The notes under the pieces are model-generated. The model had not been told where the DNA came from. It did no database searches and worked only from the letters and a program-made list of their open reading frames with translations. The position numbers and the translations under genes were made by a program. Below are positions 11,752 to 20,289 of a DNA stretch of 20,289 nucleotides, in pieces (within the stretch, counting starts at the first letter, position 1; each line of letters opens with the position of its first letter). The DNA is from Smittium mucronatum (lineage: Eukaryota; Kickxellomycota; Harpellomycetes; Harpellales; Legeriomycetaceae), in contig LSSL01000872.1 in the NCBI GenBank assembly GCA_001953115.1, positions 1-20,289 on the forward strand, given 5' to 3'.

Positions 11752-11766
11752 ATGTCTACATATTGA
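11752..11766 (+). promoter_or_regulatory. Possible upstream ORF in the ArfGAP leader
   Basis: An ATG at 11752 opens a four-codon frame (Met-Ser-Thr-Tyr) ending at TGA 11764-11766, eleven bases before the proposed start codon of the ArfGAP gene and out of frame with it. If transcription begins upstream, ribosomes would meet this mini-ORF first and it could damp translation. The transcription start is unknown; no TATA box was seen upstream. Confidence 0.3.
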
Positions 11767-11776
11767 GCTTCAATTT

Positions 11777-14700
11777 ATGGATTCAGCTCAAAATTATGGG
11801 GGTGGTTCCATCACCCCAGACGCAGGGAATGCTGCTAAACTCAAAAATCTTTTGGACCCACAGCTTCTAGCCGAAAACTCCCCCAAATACAAATCACTGG
11901 TTAGTCAGTTTGAGCTATACTCGAACAATTTAGAAACAAAAAAACAAGAGTTATACAAAATCAGTGATAACCATGCTTCTTCGATTGATGGTCAGTATCC
12001 TTTTCATGATAAGCAAAATGTAGGCGCTTTAGTTTTGGATTTTTCATTGTTTTTTAGAGTATTACTCCTCCGTCAAAAATCTAAACAACAAGATATCTGA
12101 AATATTGGAACTGAAGCCATTAAAAAATGAGTTCCCTGGTAAATAATCGATTTTTTTCTATTTTGAATTTAATTTATTCTTTGAATCTAATGTGATTTCC
12201 ATTTATGTTTTTAGAAAGCTTATTTCATGAATATTTCTCCGTTCTTGGAAATATCGAGTCCATGAAAAAAACCAAGGTAATCATATCCGGTCCTCCTCAC
12301 ATATATATAACCATATCTTGATTTCCATATCTAACCCCCTTTAACAGGATCTACAAGGCCTGGAATTGCTAAAATCTAGCTTAGATATATCTGAAGACAG
12401 CATAAAATTACAAAAATCTCTCAAAAATCAGGGAGAGAAAGCTGAATCCGATTACGACTCTAAGCTAATTAAACTACTCAATTGCAACGATAAAACCCCA
12501 CTGCCTGGAAATGTTCGTTTTTTTCGAATTTGAATTTTCATGCTTTTTTCTCTTTTCACGCATCTCTTTTCCTCCTTAAGTTTATATCTAAAGATTATTA
12601 TTCTATTTGGTCTTCAGATAGCGTACGATTGTGAGAAATCAAAGTCCCAATGTATTGAAAAGAAAAAAACTTATACATGTTTATTAGCTGAAATGGCTTC
12701 AACCCAAAAAACTGAGATTATGGAACAGGTACTTTGATTTAATTTTCCTAAAATAAAGTTCATATCTTATCCTTGTTTCTATTTTTCATGTAAAGATTTT
12801 AGGAAATATGTATCTCCAACTTTCTTATTACCAGAGTGCCTACTTGGCAATGAAAGAACTTGAACCATTGATGAACACTTTAAGTGAAAGCCTAGTATCC
12901 CAACATGGAAATTATTCCTCAATAATCAACGAGTGTAAATCTCAACTTATTAAGGACACGGATTCATCATCTGCTCCTCCTATACTACCCCCTAGAAATC
13001 ACCTCGAAACTCCTTCAAATTCTTATCTCGTGGAAAACGGTATTAAAGCCAACAAAGTTGTCCCTGATCTTAAGGGATATCTATATTTACACGCATCAAA
13101 TAGTATCCGTTCGACATGGACTCGTAAATGGTTTGAAATCCGTGGCCCGACGCTTGTATCATACACTCTTGCGGATGAATCAGATATCGATGTCATAACT
13201 TTAATGTTGTGTAAAGTAAAGGTTGCTCAGAAAAATGATCAAAACAACGGAAACATTTATGGCCGTTTTAACGTATTTGAACTAATATTTCCCCAAAAAT
13301 CAATCGTTTTGCAGGCCGAGTCTGATTACCAAATGAAATTGTGGATCAAGTGTTTGAGTACAAGTACCGAAAATACTGTATATTCCCATGGAACCCCTAA
13401 ATCCGGATTATCCAGATTCGAATCTTCCAATTTTTCAGATAATCGATCAGACCATTCAGTGAATAGCGACATCAGTTTTATCAGCTATAAAATGGATGAA
13501 GCAATGGTCGAATCACAAAACAGAATACAGGCTCAGATTGAATGCCTTGATCAAATTTATAAGCAGAATGGAAATGATAGATGTGCAGATTGTGGTATCA
13601 CTAACCCCAATTGGACAGTGATCAATTATGGTGTTTTAGTATGCATAGATTGCAGTGGGATCCATCGTAGTTTCGGAGTTCATGTTAGTAAAGTAAGGTC
13701 TTTACACCTAGACAAGTTGGAACCCGAACATTTACATATTTTGCAAAGAACAAGCAACCGCCTTGTTAACAAAATATTGGTTAGCAGCCCTGAAGATAGA
13801 GTTCTACATAATTCTACTCCTGATTTTGTTCAGGCGTACATTATGAACAAATATATCACCAAAAAGTATCTTGAACCCATACCCAATGAAATTGGTAATG
13901 GGGTTATTGTATATTCCCCAGAAGATATGCTGTACAAAAGTATTGTTATTGGAGATCTTCCAGGTGTTCTACATTCTCTAATGTTAGGCGCTGATCCAAA
14001 TAAGATAGAATCCAATTCTAACTTAACCCCACTTTCTCTAGCAGCGTATTTTTCCGATTTTGCGATTTTGGAAGTTTTGATGATGTGGGGAGCTGATGTC
14101 AACAAGTATATACCACCAGAGCTTGTCGATTTGGAAAGTTTGCCTGATGCAGTCAGCAACAAATCTACTCTTACTCACAACACTGATGAGCATTCTACAG
14201 ATTTTCCAGATAAAACTGACAATGCCAGTTTGAAGAATCTACCCTCAATAAATATTGATTCACCAAATGGGGATAGTATTGACTCCTCAAATCGTGAGTC
14301 TAGTGGAAGTATAGAGGAGAGTTTTAAAGATACTGTTTCAAATGCCAACGAGCTGGAACCAACTGGGGAGGAAAGTGGAAACATTGATGATCAAATCAAC
14401 TATAACCAATCTAATCTGGTAGAAGTTAATAGTCCGGAAGCGGATGATTCTACTACACAATTTGAATCTGAGGATCAGAAAAATACGAAATCTATTGACC
14501 AGGAATTTGAGAGCATTGATATCAAAAGTAATGAGGAGTCTCCTAATCCAGAGGAAACTGGTGGTGATCAGAATCAAAAAGTTCATACTCCGATTTTACA
14601 TAATACGGATCCCCAATCACATAAAATAGTTCACAGTTTTATTATCGAAATGGCACAAGAATCAAATCTGAAATCGGATGACTTTATGTATTTGTTAGAG

Positions 14701-14982
14701 CTTTTTAAAAGATCTGGTGGAACGGCATTGTTTGCAGCTTGTTGCAATGGTAAGAATGGAGCTGTGGTTGGTTTTATGATTAGGAAAAAAGCAGACCCAA
14801 ATATAGAGAATGCCCATGGAAAGAAACCTATAGATATAGCTACAACTAGATCAAATGTTTTACTGGTGATGACGTTGAGATATTCTAAATTTTTAGAGAA
14901 TAACGGGGATGCGGGTCAAGATGAGCTGGTAAACTCATTAGGACCCGAACTAGCTATTCCCATATTTTTCAAAAGAGAATAA
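11777..14982 (+). CDS. ACAP-type Arf GTPase-activating protein (BAR-PH-ArfGAP-ankyrin), six exons
   Basis: Exons 11777-11990, 12058-12138, 12215-12276, 12348-12512, 12618-12728 and 12796-14982 join to 939 residues. Residues 1 to about 275 form a helical BAR-like region, followed by a proline stretch (PPILPPR). The PH domain spans about 302-398 (DLKGYLYL to the Trp in MKLWIKCL). The ArfGAP domain, about 455-565, has a C-x2-C-x16-C-x2-C zinc site (C474, C477, C494, C497) and the arginine finger R502 in [10 protein letters not shown]. It is divergent just after, with LDKL where LDxW is usual and SN for GN. Two ankyrin repeats (about 589-651) are separated from a third (about 852-905) by an acidic insert. 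Known ACAP proteins sense curved endosomal membranes and stimulate GTP hydrolysis by Arf6-class GTPases. The ATG at 11777 is chosen because the family's BAR domain starts near the N terminus; the frame is open further upstream without another ATG, so an extra 5' exon is possible. Confidence 0.93.
14125..14607 (+). other. Acidic, Ser/Asn-rich insert within the ankyrin repeats
   Basis: This in-frame stretch of the last exon encodes about residues 655-815 of the ArfGAP. It is rich in Ser, Asn, Asp, Glu and Thr, poor in hydrophobic residues, and predicted by eye to be disordered. It falls exactly between the second and third ankyrin repeats, where other ACAP proteins are continuous. It has no stop codon and no obvious GT-AG pair that would remove it in frame while leaving the repeats intact. 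Serines next to acidic residues (for example SIEES, SPEADDS) are casein-kinase-2-like. Confidence 0.8.
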
Positions 14983-15218
14983 AATAATTTTACCCCTTCT
15001 AAACCTGAGATGGATTGCACTACTATATATAAATTTAACGATGAAAAATAAGAATCAGCTTTATAGATATTTTATTATTTTTATTTTATTAATAATCAAG
15101 CACAAACAACTCAAAAAAAAAGAGTGAAAGATAATTTCAAACAGGAGGGGTTAAGTTTTTTTCGTTTTCCTTTTCTTTTATCAAAAAAATTTATGATAAA
15201 TAATTAGTTGAAGTTTGA
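14983..15218. other. Convergent 3' intergenic region with poly(A) signals
   Basis: The ArfGAP and BRX1 genes point at each other across 236 bp, so both transcripts must end here or overlap. For BRX1, minus-strand AATAAA hexamers lie at 15085-15090 and 15071-15076, about 130 nt past its stop. For the ArfGAP gene, an AATAAA at 14978-14983 overlaps the stop codon and is probably too close; AAATAAGAATC-type sequence near 15047 is a weaker candidate. Overlapping 3' ends would give short antisense transcripts. Confidence 0.6.
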
Positions 15219-16207
15219 TTATTTAAAGACGTTATCAAGAGGATCTTGAGGCAAGGAGTGTTTCATTTCCTTCATCTTTTGTCTTGTGTCAGAAGTGACA
15301 CGGTTATTGTATTTAGCAGATTTCAAGCGTTTGATTGCAGATTTAACGGCAGTTGGGGTATTAAATTCGGGGTTTTCAAATAGAGTTCTTCCATTAAAAC
15401 TCCCTTCAAAGATCCGGATAACATTCAATACGAAGCGAGGTCCGATTTCGACCAGGGTCGTGAGCTGGTTAGTATCAGAGCCAGTTTCTGGATCCTTCTC
15501 GGAGATTTGGTAATTGCGAACCCAAACTTTATCGTCAATAATCGAAAAGGACATGACGTGATCGAAGAAGGGCTTGCTCTTGCGGGTCCCAATAGGAACC
15601 GAGAAAATCTGTTCAAAGAGAGTCTTGACAAGTTGGTAGGGCAATGAAGAATCAAAATTGGAATCAAAGGAGAGGATAGGGCGCGAGCCTTTAAGACAAT
15701 TTCCGGTGAGTTTAAGCTCACTCATCGTGTGAATATTCAAGACATGAAATTTGATACTGGGGCCGCTTGGTGCGCGTGATGCCCATAAATACAAATCCTC
15801 GTGTCGGCGTGCTTCAAAGAACAGGACGTTATTGCAATTGTTCAATTCTGCAAGTTCGTTAAGCACATCCAGGTTTTTTTTAGTATCTAATTTAGAATCT
15901 TTTTTGGATTGAGGAAGTAAAATCTCTAGATCCTTGATCAGGTGCCGATGTCTATAATAAATATATATATATATGATTGAGAATTCCAATAAAATATTAA
16001 AAATCTAGAGCAAAATAGATTTAAGTCCCATATAAATTTAATATTAATATGAAAAGTTTATTATTTTTTTTATTTTCTCATTAAAAGGGCTTACCTTGAA
16101 GTCACACCCCTACTTGATAATAAAAGCACTCGCTGTTTATTCTTTGGTGTTTGTTGGTGATCAGCTGAAGAGTCTGCATTAGTGAATTTTTTGTATATTG
16201 AAGCCAT
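15219..16207 (-). CDS. BRX1: BRX1, Brix-domain 60S ribosome biogenesis factor
   Basis: Two minus-strand exons, 16207-16095 (113 nt) and 15951-15219 (733 nt with stop), join across a 143-nt intron (donor G|GTAAGC, acceptor TTATTATAG) to 281 residues, close to the length of the yeast protein. The join restores LLSSRGVTSRHRHLIKDLE, the start of the Brix fold. Family motifs follow: NCNNVLFFEARR, LWASRAPSGPSIKF, the signature LTGNCLKGSRPILSFD, then VWVRNYQI, LVEIGPRFVLNVIRIFEGSF and a short basic tail ending DPLDNVFK. BRX1 acts in the nucleolus in early pre-60S particles, binding rRNA with a partner such as EBP2 for 27S pre-rRNA processing. The first ATG (16207) is used; an ATG-less extension of exon 2 into the intron is an artefact of the open frame. 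An (AT)7 run sits near the acceptor. Confidence 0.95.
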
Positions 16208-17126
16208 TATATCTATAATTTTGTTAAAATGAACCTACTGGGGATCTATTAAAAAAACTTATATACAATATTTCAAGAGATATATGAAATATATCCAAGT
16301 CGACGCAATTGCGTTCATTTTTTTCAGTTTTTTTTTTTCCTAAAATTTTGTTTTTGATAAACCAATTAAAAAAAATTTCACATCGAACATTAATGCAACG
16401 CATTCTAATTTGGGATCATTCAAGTCTTAATCATCAAAAACAAAAGATAAAATGTCCAATAGATTATTAAATCATGCTAAAACTATCATTCCATTAGTGG
16501 ATCAAATCTTAATGGGATTTTGGATTCAAGGACATTTTAAGAAATATTTACAACGTTCAACTTTATTACTTTTTTTTAAAAAAATAACTAATTAATAGCT
16601 TAGAGGATATTTCTATTAACAGAACCTAAACTTCATTCTAAACAGAAAAAACGTTCGGGATAGGGTTTAAATCCAATACTCTTTAAAAAAAAACGAGAGA
16701 AAAATTCTAAAACCACAATAAATTTACATGAGTTGGTCTTTGAGACTGACTCTTCAGATAAAAAATCACTAAAGGTGATAGGGATTTTGTGTTTGTTTCT
16801 TGAATATATAATAGTTTAGCGGGCTGAGGTTTTTATCTATATATAAATTTTTTTCATAATTTTAATTTTAATTTTACTCTGGATAAAATTACAAGTTTCG
16901 TAATAGAGTTAATTAGAGGCGAGGGAAATAGGGTCAAATGAGTATAAACGAGAATCACGTCTTATTTTTGTATCTTTTAGTTGTTTTTTTGATATCGTGA
17001 GCGCCATATTTGTGAAAAAATTAAGCTTCCATAAAGTATTCAACATAGGTTGGTGAAGTTTGAATATATTAGAATTTTTATCACCCAAAAAATAAAATAT
17101 CACCACTCTTTAAGAAAAAAATACTT
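16208..17126. other. Upstream region of BRX1 and intergenic DNA
   Basis: This interval would contain the BRX1 promoter, on its left. No clear TATA box or other element was recognised. A minus-strand stretch at 16909-17106 is open for 65 codons but starts at GTG; its second half, from ATG (MALTISKKQLKDTKIRRDSR), uses codons such as CTC, ACG, GCC and CGT and looks mildly protein-like. It has no recognisable family, promoter or partner exon, so I leave it uncalled. Confidence 0.4.
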
Positions 17127-18786
17127 ATGAATATTGAATTCAATGAAACTAAACCTAATCAACAGCTTAAGGATTTAAAGGATAGAAAAACGTGCTCACA
17201 GTGTACCGATTATTCCGCGTTATACAGTGGAAATAAATATCAAGAGATTTAAAAATACAATAAGTTATATAGATAGGCATTATGTTACTATAAAGAGCTA
17301 TTAATAACACTTCCAAGAAAAGATGCTCGAAACATCATAAATTTTTCTAATTTTAAATCAAATAATTGGAAATCATTAAAATTTAAATATGAAAGATCTA
17401 AATATATTTTAGATGTAGATTTTATTTCATAACAATGCTTGCGAATTTGTAATCGAAATATGAAAATTTCCACAACATATAAGATGTAAATTACGTGAAT
17501 ATAAAAATCCTATAGCCCAGTAAACCATTCTGCAAACCAATCTCAGCTCAAAGAAGTTGATATATTATTTGTAGATGACCTTGGTTCTATGAAACCTTCC
17601 GCAACATGTAGTACAAACAGGTTTATTGAATATTATATGGGATTTGAGTATTTTGTCAGATTAGAACGTTTTTTAAAAAATATTAGTTACCATCACCCTC
17701 TAGAAAACACTATATAAAAAAAATTTACAGCTCTCTTAACAAATAGCGTTAAGTCACTAATAGAATTAAATGGTCTTAAATACTCTATTCAAGACTAATT
17801 TGAGGCGGACAGAACAAAAATAGCGCTCGTCTTTCAGCTAGTTAATAAATTTGGCCTCCAAAGTGCACTATTGTCAGGCTGGTTTTATGCGGCATTAAGT
17901 ATAAAGCCAATTTGTGCAAATAGAAACTCTGTATATTTTTTCCCCAGAAAGGATTATGTCGAGAATTCGTAAATATTGAAGTTCAGAATAATGATAACTT
18001 TTCCATCCACATTTAATTTTCGGCTTGACTCTTTTGTCGTCGGTGGGCCATTTCGTGCCATTTTCATGGCCAATATTTATTCTGCTTTGATTTCCGTTTT
18101 GATCAATTGACGTACTATTGGCTAAATTTTTGAAATTGGAAAATACGTCTGAATAAATTTAGCAAATAGGAGTACTTAACTCATACGGTGACCAAAGAGC
18201 TAATATAGGATTTTCTTATTAAGATCAGACTTTTTTTTATCATGCAAGCCATTGGTTATAGTATTATTTAATCATCACCAAGCCAATGAATATAGAAAAA
18301 CATACTAGCTCTAATAAAGACTCCGAAGTTTGCCAATAGAATACTGCTTTTGTAAATATACTACCGGTCACCCAATAAATTTACATTATTATTAGCACCG
18401 TATTCCCAAATTAGGTGAGTAAAAGTTTAATAGAAAAATGTGCTCATAAAGAGAATGTTCCATAATGGAAATTAATTATAATTGCTCCGGAATTTTTTCT
18501 CCCTTCTGAAAACAATAAATTGTCATCTTTTGTGTGGCGTAGGATTAATTTATACCATCTATTTACAACCAATAATCAACTTTCTATCTTTAAACAAGGT
18601 TAGTGGCTCAATTATTTATACTTGTCAACATAATTTAGCCTACTCGAATGGATAATTTATTTTTAGTAGAGGAGCCAATTTTAAAAGCATATTTTTAATT
18701 CCAAATCAAATTCTTTTGGGTCAAAAGTATCCAAATTGATTACCATTACCAAATGAAAACTGAAACGAATATGTTTGGTCTATGGA
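17127..18786 (+). pseudogene. Decayed protein-coding region, possibly a Zn-cluster transcription factor
   Basis: From ATG 17127 one frame reads like protein for about 980 nt although broken by stops (TAA 17250, TAG 17274, TAA 17430, three at 17487-17504, TAA 17715, 17796 and 17970, TGA 18108). Between 17505 and 18107, 201 codons carry only three stops, far fewer than AT-rich non-coding DNA should give. Blocks include RKTCSQCTDYSALYSGNKYQ, RFIEYYMGFEYFVRLERFL and ALVFQLVNKFGLQSALLSGW. After a frame change around 18290-18420 another frame continues (PEFFLPSENNKLSSFVWRRI, 18469-18600 open). The early DLKDRKTCSQCTDYSALY loosely resembles the second half of a fungal Zn2Cys6 cluster, with its flanking cysteines lost; this is weak. 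No intron arrangement I tried removes the stops, so a dead gene is likelier than a spliced one. Confidence 0.5.
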
Positions 18787-19260
18787 AATTTATATACTGG
18801 GTATTAATAAAATCATTAGTGTATTACCAAAAATTTTAAAGTGAATAATTGTCACCAATGCAACATATCAAATAATAATAAAAACCTATCTTTAAATATG
18901 AATATAACTTTTGATTCGTAATTAAATTATATAAATAACAATTCCCGCTCATAGGTCCACAAAACTGATACAAAACTTTAAACCTATGGTCCAATTAGTT
19001 TGTTCAGTTGACTAATATGTCTTGATATTACCATACCTCATTATTAAAATAAATTATCTACTGGCTACTTATTAATAGGTTTGTAAATATATCCATATAT
19101 TAATAAAATTTTGATAAAGCATTGGTTTCTATTAATAGAATTACAAATTTGTTCTATATTCAAATCGGGTTTTCGATAATAAAAGGGAAAATTCTCGTAA
19201 TCATTCATACTGATAAAATAAAAATGAGATGCTCAATTTAACGGCGAAATTGCAGTGAAA
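18787..19260. other. Intergenic DNA upstream of the small secreted gene
   Basis: About 470 bp between the gene relic and the TATA box shows no open reading frame or recognisable motif. It is AT-rich but contains short mixed stretches, such as CCCGCTCATAGGTCCAC near 18945. It presumably holds upstream activating sites of the secreted-peptide gene, but none could be identified. Confidence 0.4.
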
Positions 19261-19265
19261 AAATG

Positions 19266-19273
19266 TATAAAAG
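19266..19273 (+). promoter_or_regulatory. TATA box of the small secreted-peptide gene
   Basis: TATAAAAG matches the eukaryotic TATA consensus. About 30 bp downstream is a C/A-rich stretch (CTTCCATTCGACTACACC) suited to a transcription start, giving a leader of roughly 140 nt to the ATG at 19436. The leader contains no ATG, which favours efficient translation. The other two intact genes show no such box. Confidence 0.7.
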
Positions 19274-19435
19274 CGAAAACAACTTCCATTCGACTACACC
19301 GTACTTAATTACATCGATCAATCTTCAACTCGAAAGATAATCCCAACAACTCTTATTGCATTTTTGTTTTTAACAGAACGAACTATCCTCAAGTTATACA
19401 TTCCTTTTTGCAACTAACAAGTTTATAAAACTAAA

Positions 19436-19684
19436 ATGAACTCTTTCACTTTCCTGCTTGTCCTTGTTGTCGTCTTGTGTGTCGTCCAAGCTGCTGCCCA
19501 AAACGATGTCCTCATCTGGAAGGAAGACGTCACTGATCCCGTCCTCATCAAACGTTATGAAAGCGTCGATTACACCAATGTTCCTCTAAACAAAAGAACT
19601 GTCTTCTCATCCTTGGACGCCACCACCCAGAAGTTCTCCACCATGATTTCCAACCTTTTGTGGACCGTTATTGCTAACCTTTAA
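19436..19684 (+). CDS. Small secreted protein, probable Kex2-processed precursor
   Basis: An intronless 82-residue protein begins with a classic signal peptide (MNSFTFLLVLVVVLCVVQAA), with cleavage likely near Ala19-Gln22. The mature part has no cysteine and two Lys-Arg sites, at 39-40 (VLIKR) and 53-54 (PLNKR), both in a P-x-L-like setting, so a Kex2/furin-type protease could release peptides of about 17, 14 and 28 residues. In the last peptide hydrophobic residues at 57, 60, 67, 70, 71, 74, 75, 78, 79 and 82 fall on one face of a helix. The gene is GC-richer than anything else here and favours C-ending codons (GTC, CTC, GCC, ACC, TCC). With the TATA box and ATG-free leader this points to strong expression. 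I recognise no family. It could be a secreted signalling or membrane-active peptide, a pheromone-like precursor or a surface protein; function is unknown. Confidence 0.85.
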   Translation: MNSFTFLLVLVVVLCVVQAAAQNDVLIWKEDVTDPVLIKRYESVDYTNVPLNKRTVFSSLDATTQKFSTMISNLLWTVIANL

Positions 19685-19720
19685 ATATCATATTTTATTT
19701 TGAGAGTACCTTCTTTCCTC

Positions 19721-19726
19721 AATAAA
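19721..19726 (+). terminator. Poly(A) signal of the small secreted-peptide gene
   Basis: A canonical AATAAA lies 37 nt after the TAA stop, in TTCCTCAATAAAATC, so the 3' untranslated region should be well under 100 nt. This completes a compact transcription unit from the TATA box at 19266. Confidence 0.7.
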
Positions 19727-19729
19727 ATC

Positions 19730-20289
19730 TGGGTTCCATAATTATATATTTTTTAATATTTCAAATTAATATTACTCTCATTAGTATTAATTATCCGTAA
19801 TGTTTTTTTTATTTCATTAGTCATTTTTCTGGCGGAATTAGAGCCTATAAATATCTTTTACTTTGGATCTATCTTGGAATACTTTGACCAGTTTTTTACA
19901 CTTTAAAACTAATCATTTAATTCACGAAATCATAGCCTTTACTTATTTAAAATATCAATTTTTATACACTTTTTTGCAAATTCAAAGCTGTTTTTTTTTA
20001 GTTAAGAGAGGTGTGAATGATCTGATGTTTTATCTTAAACAAGTATTGACTCAGTGTCCTTCATTTATTATCCCTTCAATTAGTTATTTAGATCTATTAA
20101 AATAAGGGTACAACTTCAATAAAAAATATACCCAAAAACGTTCTTTCTCATCCGAAAAGAATAATTATTAGAATATTTATTAATATTCAATTTAGTAAAC
20201 TTTTGATGATGGCTTAAGTATGATAGGTTTAGAAATGTGAGTGGATCATATACACAGTAAATAGAAAATAAATAATAAATAATAAAAAC
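19730..20289. other. 3' flank, AT-rich, with an ATG-less open stretch
   Basis: A plus-strand frame is open from 19851 to the TAA at 20103-20105, about 84 codons, with no ATG until near its end. It reads, for example, LHFKTNHLIHEIIAFTYLKY and VKRGVNDLMFYLKQVLTQCP, Leu/Phe/Ile-rich. It may be a 3' exon or remnant of another gene, but no acceptor, start or family could be supported, so it is not called as a gene. The rest is A/T-rich and ends in an AATAA-rich run. Confidence 0.4.

Noticed and set aside
11735..12100. A 121-residue protein starting at GTG 11735
   Set aside because: It reads through the donor at 11991 into intron 1. Splicing to 12058 restores a BAR-domain frame, and ATG 11777 is a better start than GTG 11735.
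12540..12737. A 65-residue ORF
   Set aside because: It begins inside intron 4 of the ArfGAP gene; only its second part, from 12618, is real, as exon 5.
13830..14586. Minus-strand ORFs across the last ArfGAP exon
   Set aside because: They are shadows of the plus-strand coding frame, with no family motifs of their own.
15286..15721. ORFs on both strands overlapping BRX1 exon 2
   Set aside because: They are shadows of BRX1, whose frame carries the Brix-domain motifs.
15952..15989. BRX1 exon 2 starting upstream with MEFSIIYIYIYY
   Set aside because: This is AT-repeat intron sequence translated in frame. The upstream exon ending at 16095 supplies the conserved RGVTSR that joins to HRHL.
17288..17473. 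Minus-strand 61-residue ORF
   Set aside because: It lies antisense to the plus-strand relic and has AT-driven composition with no supporting signal.
17505..17970. Stop codons in the relic as reassigned sense codons
   Set aside because: TAA ends the ArfGAP, BRX1 and secreted-peptide genes, and none of their conserved domains contains in-frame TAA or TAG.

Overview
The window is nuclear DNA of a very AT-rich eukaryote. Two conserved genes with short GT-AG introns fix this: an ACAP-type Arf GTPase-activating protein (BAR-PH-ArfGAP-ankyrin, six exons, introns of 67-105 nt) and the ribosome-biogenesis factor BRX1 (two exons, one 143-nt intron). Compact genes, short introns with occasional CTAAC branch-site-like motifs, a Kex2-style secreted precursor and a weak Zn-cluster-like motif in a gene relic are all compatible with an early-diverging, AT-rich fungus (for example Zoopagomycota). 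That placement is inference; no marker in the window settles it. TAA is used as a true stop by all three intact genes, so the genetic code looks standard.

Layout. 1-1,980: non-coding, with copies of a dispersed G-rich repeat motif, a TAG microsatellite and some less AT-rich islands without an intact gene. 1,980-9,760: a gene desert of extreme AT content (one sampled 60-base line has 6 G/C, against 25 in an ArfGAP exon line and 31 in the small secreted gene), with an (AT)13 tract, a 15-bp-arm hairpin, one G-rich island and one more repeat copy. 9,760-11,680: composition becomes less extreme, and the minus strand carries several long open stretches in shifting frames, best read as a decayed gene. 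11,777-14,982: the ACAP-like gene, plus strand. 15,219-16,207: BRX1, minus strand, tail to tail with the ACAP-like gene across 236 bp. 17,127-18,786: a second decayed coding region, plus strand, with one reading frame held for about 980 nt despite several stop codons. 19,266-19,726: a small, highly biased gene with TATA box, signal peptide, two Lys-Arg sites and AATAAA. 19,730-20,289: AT-rich, with one ATG-less open stretch.

The two conserved genes are housekeeping genes in different processes (Arf-dependent membrane traffic and 60S ribosome assembly) and show no functional link beyond convergent orientation. The most unusual items are the roughly 160-residue acidic, Ser/Asn-rich insert that splits the ankyrin repeats of the ArfGAP, the 82-residue Kex2-type precursor with high-expression codon use and an amphipathic C-terminal helix, and the two gene relics that no intact ORF explains. 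Exon boundaries were set by reading frame and domain continuity, not by transcript data.
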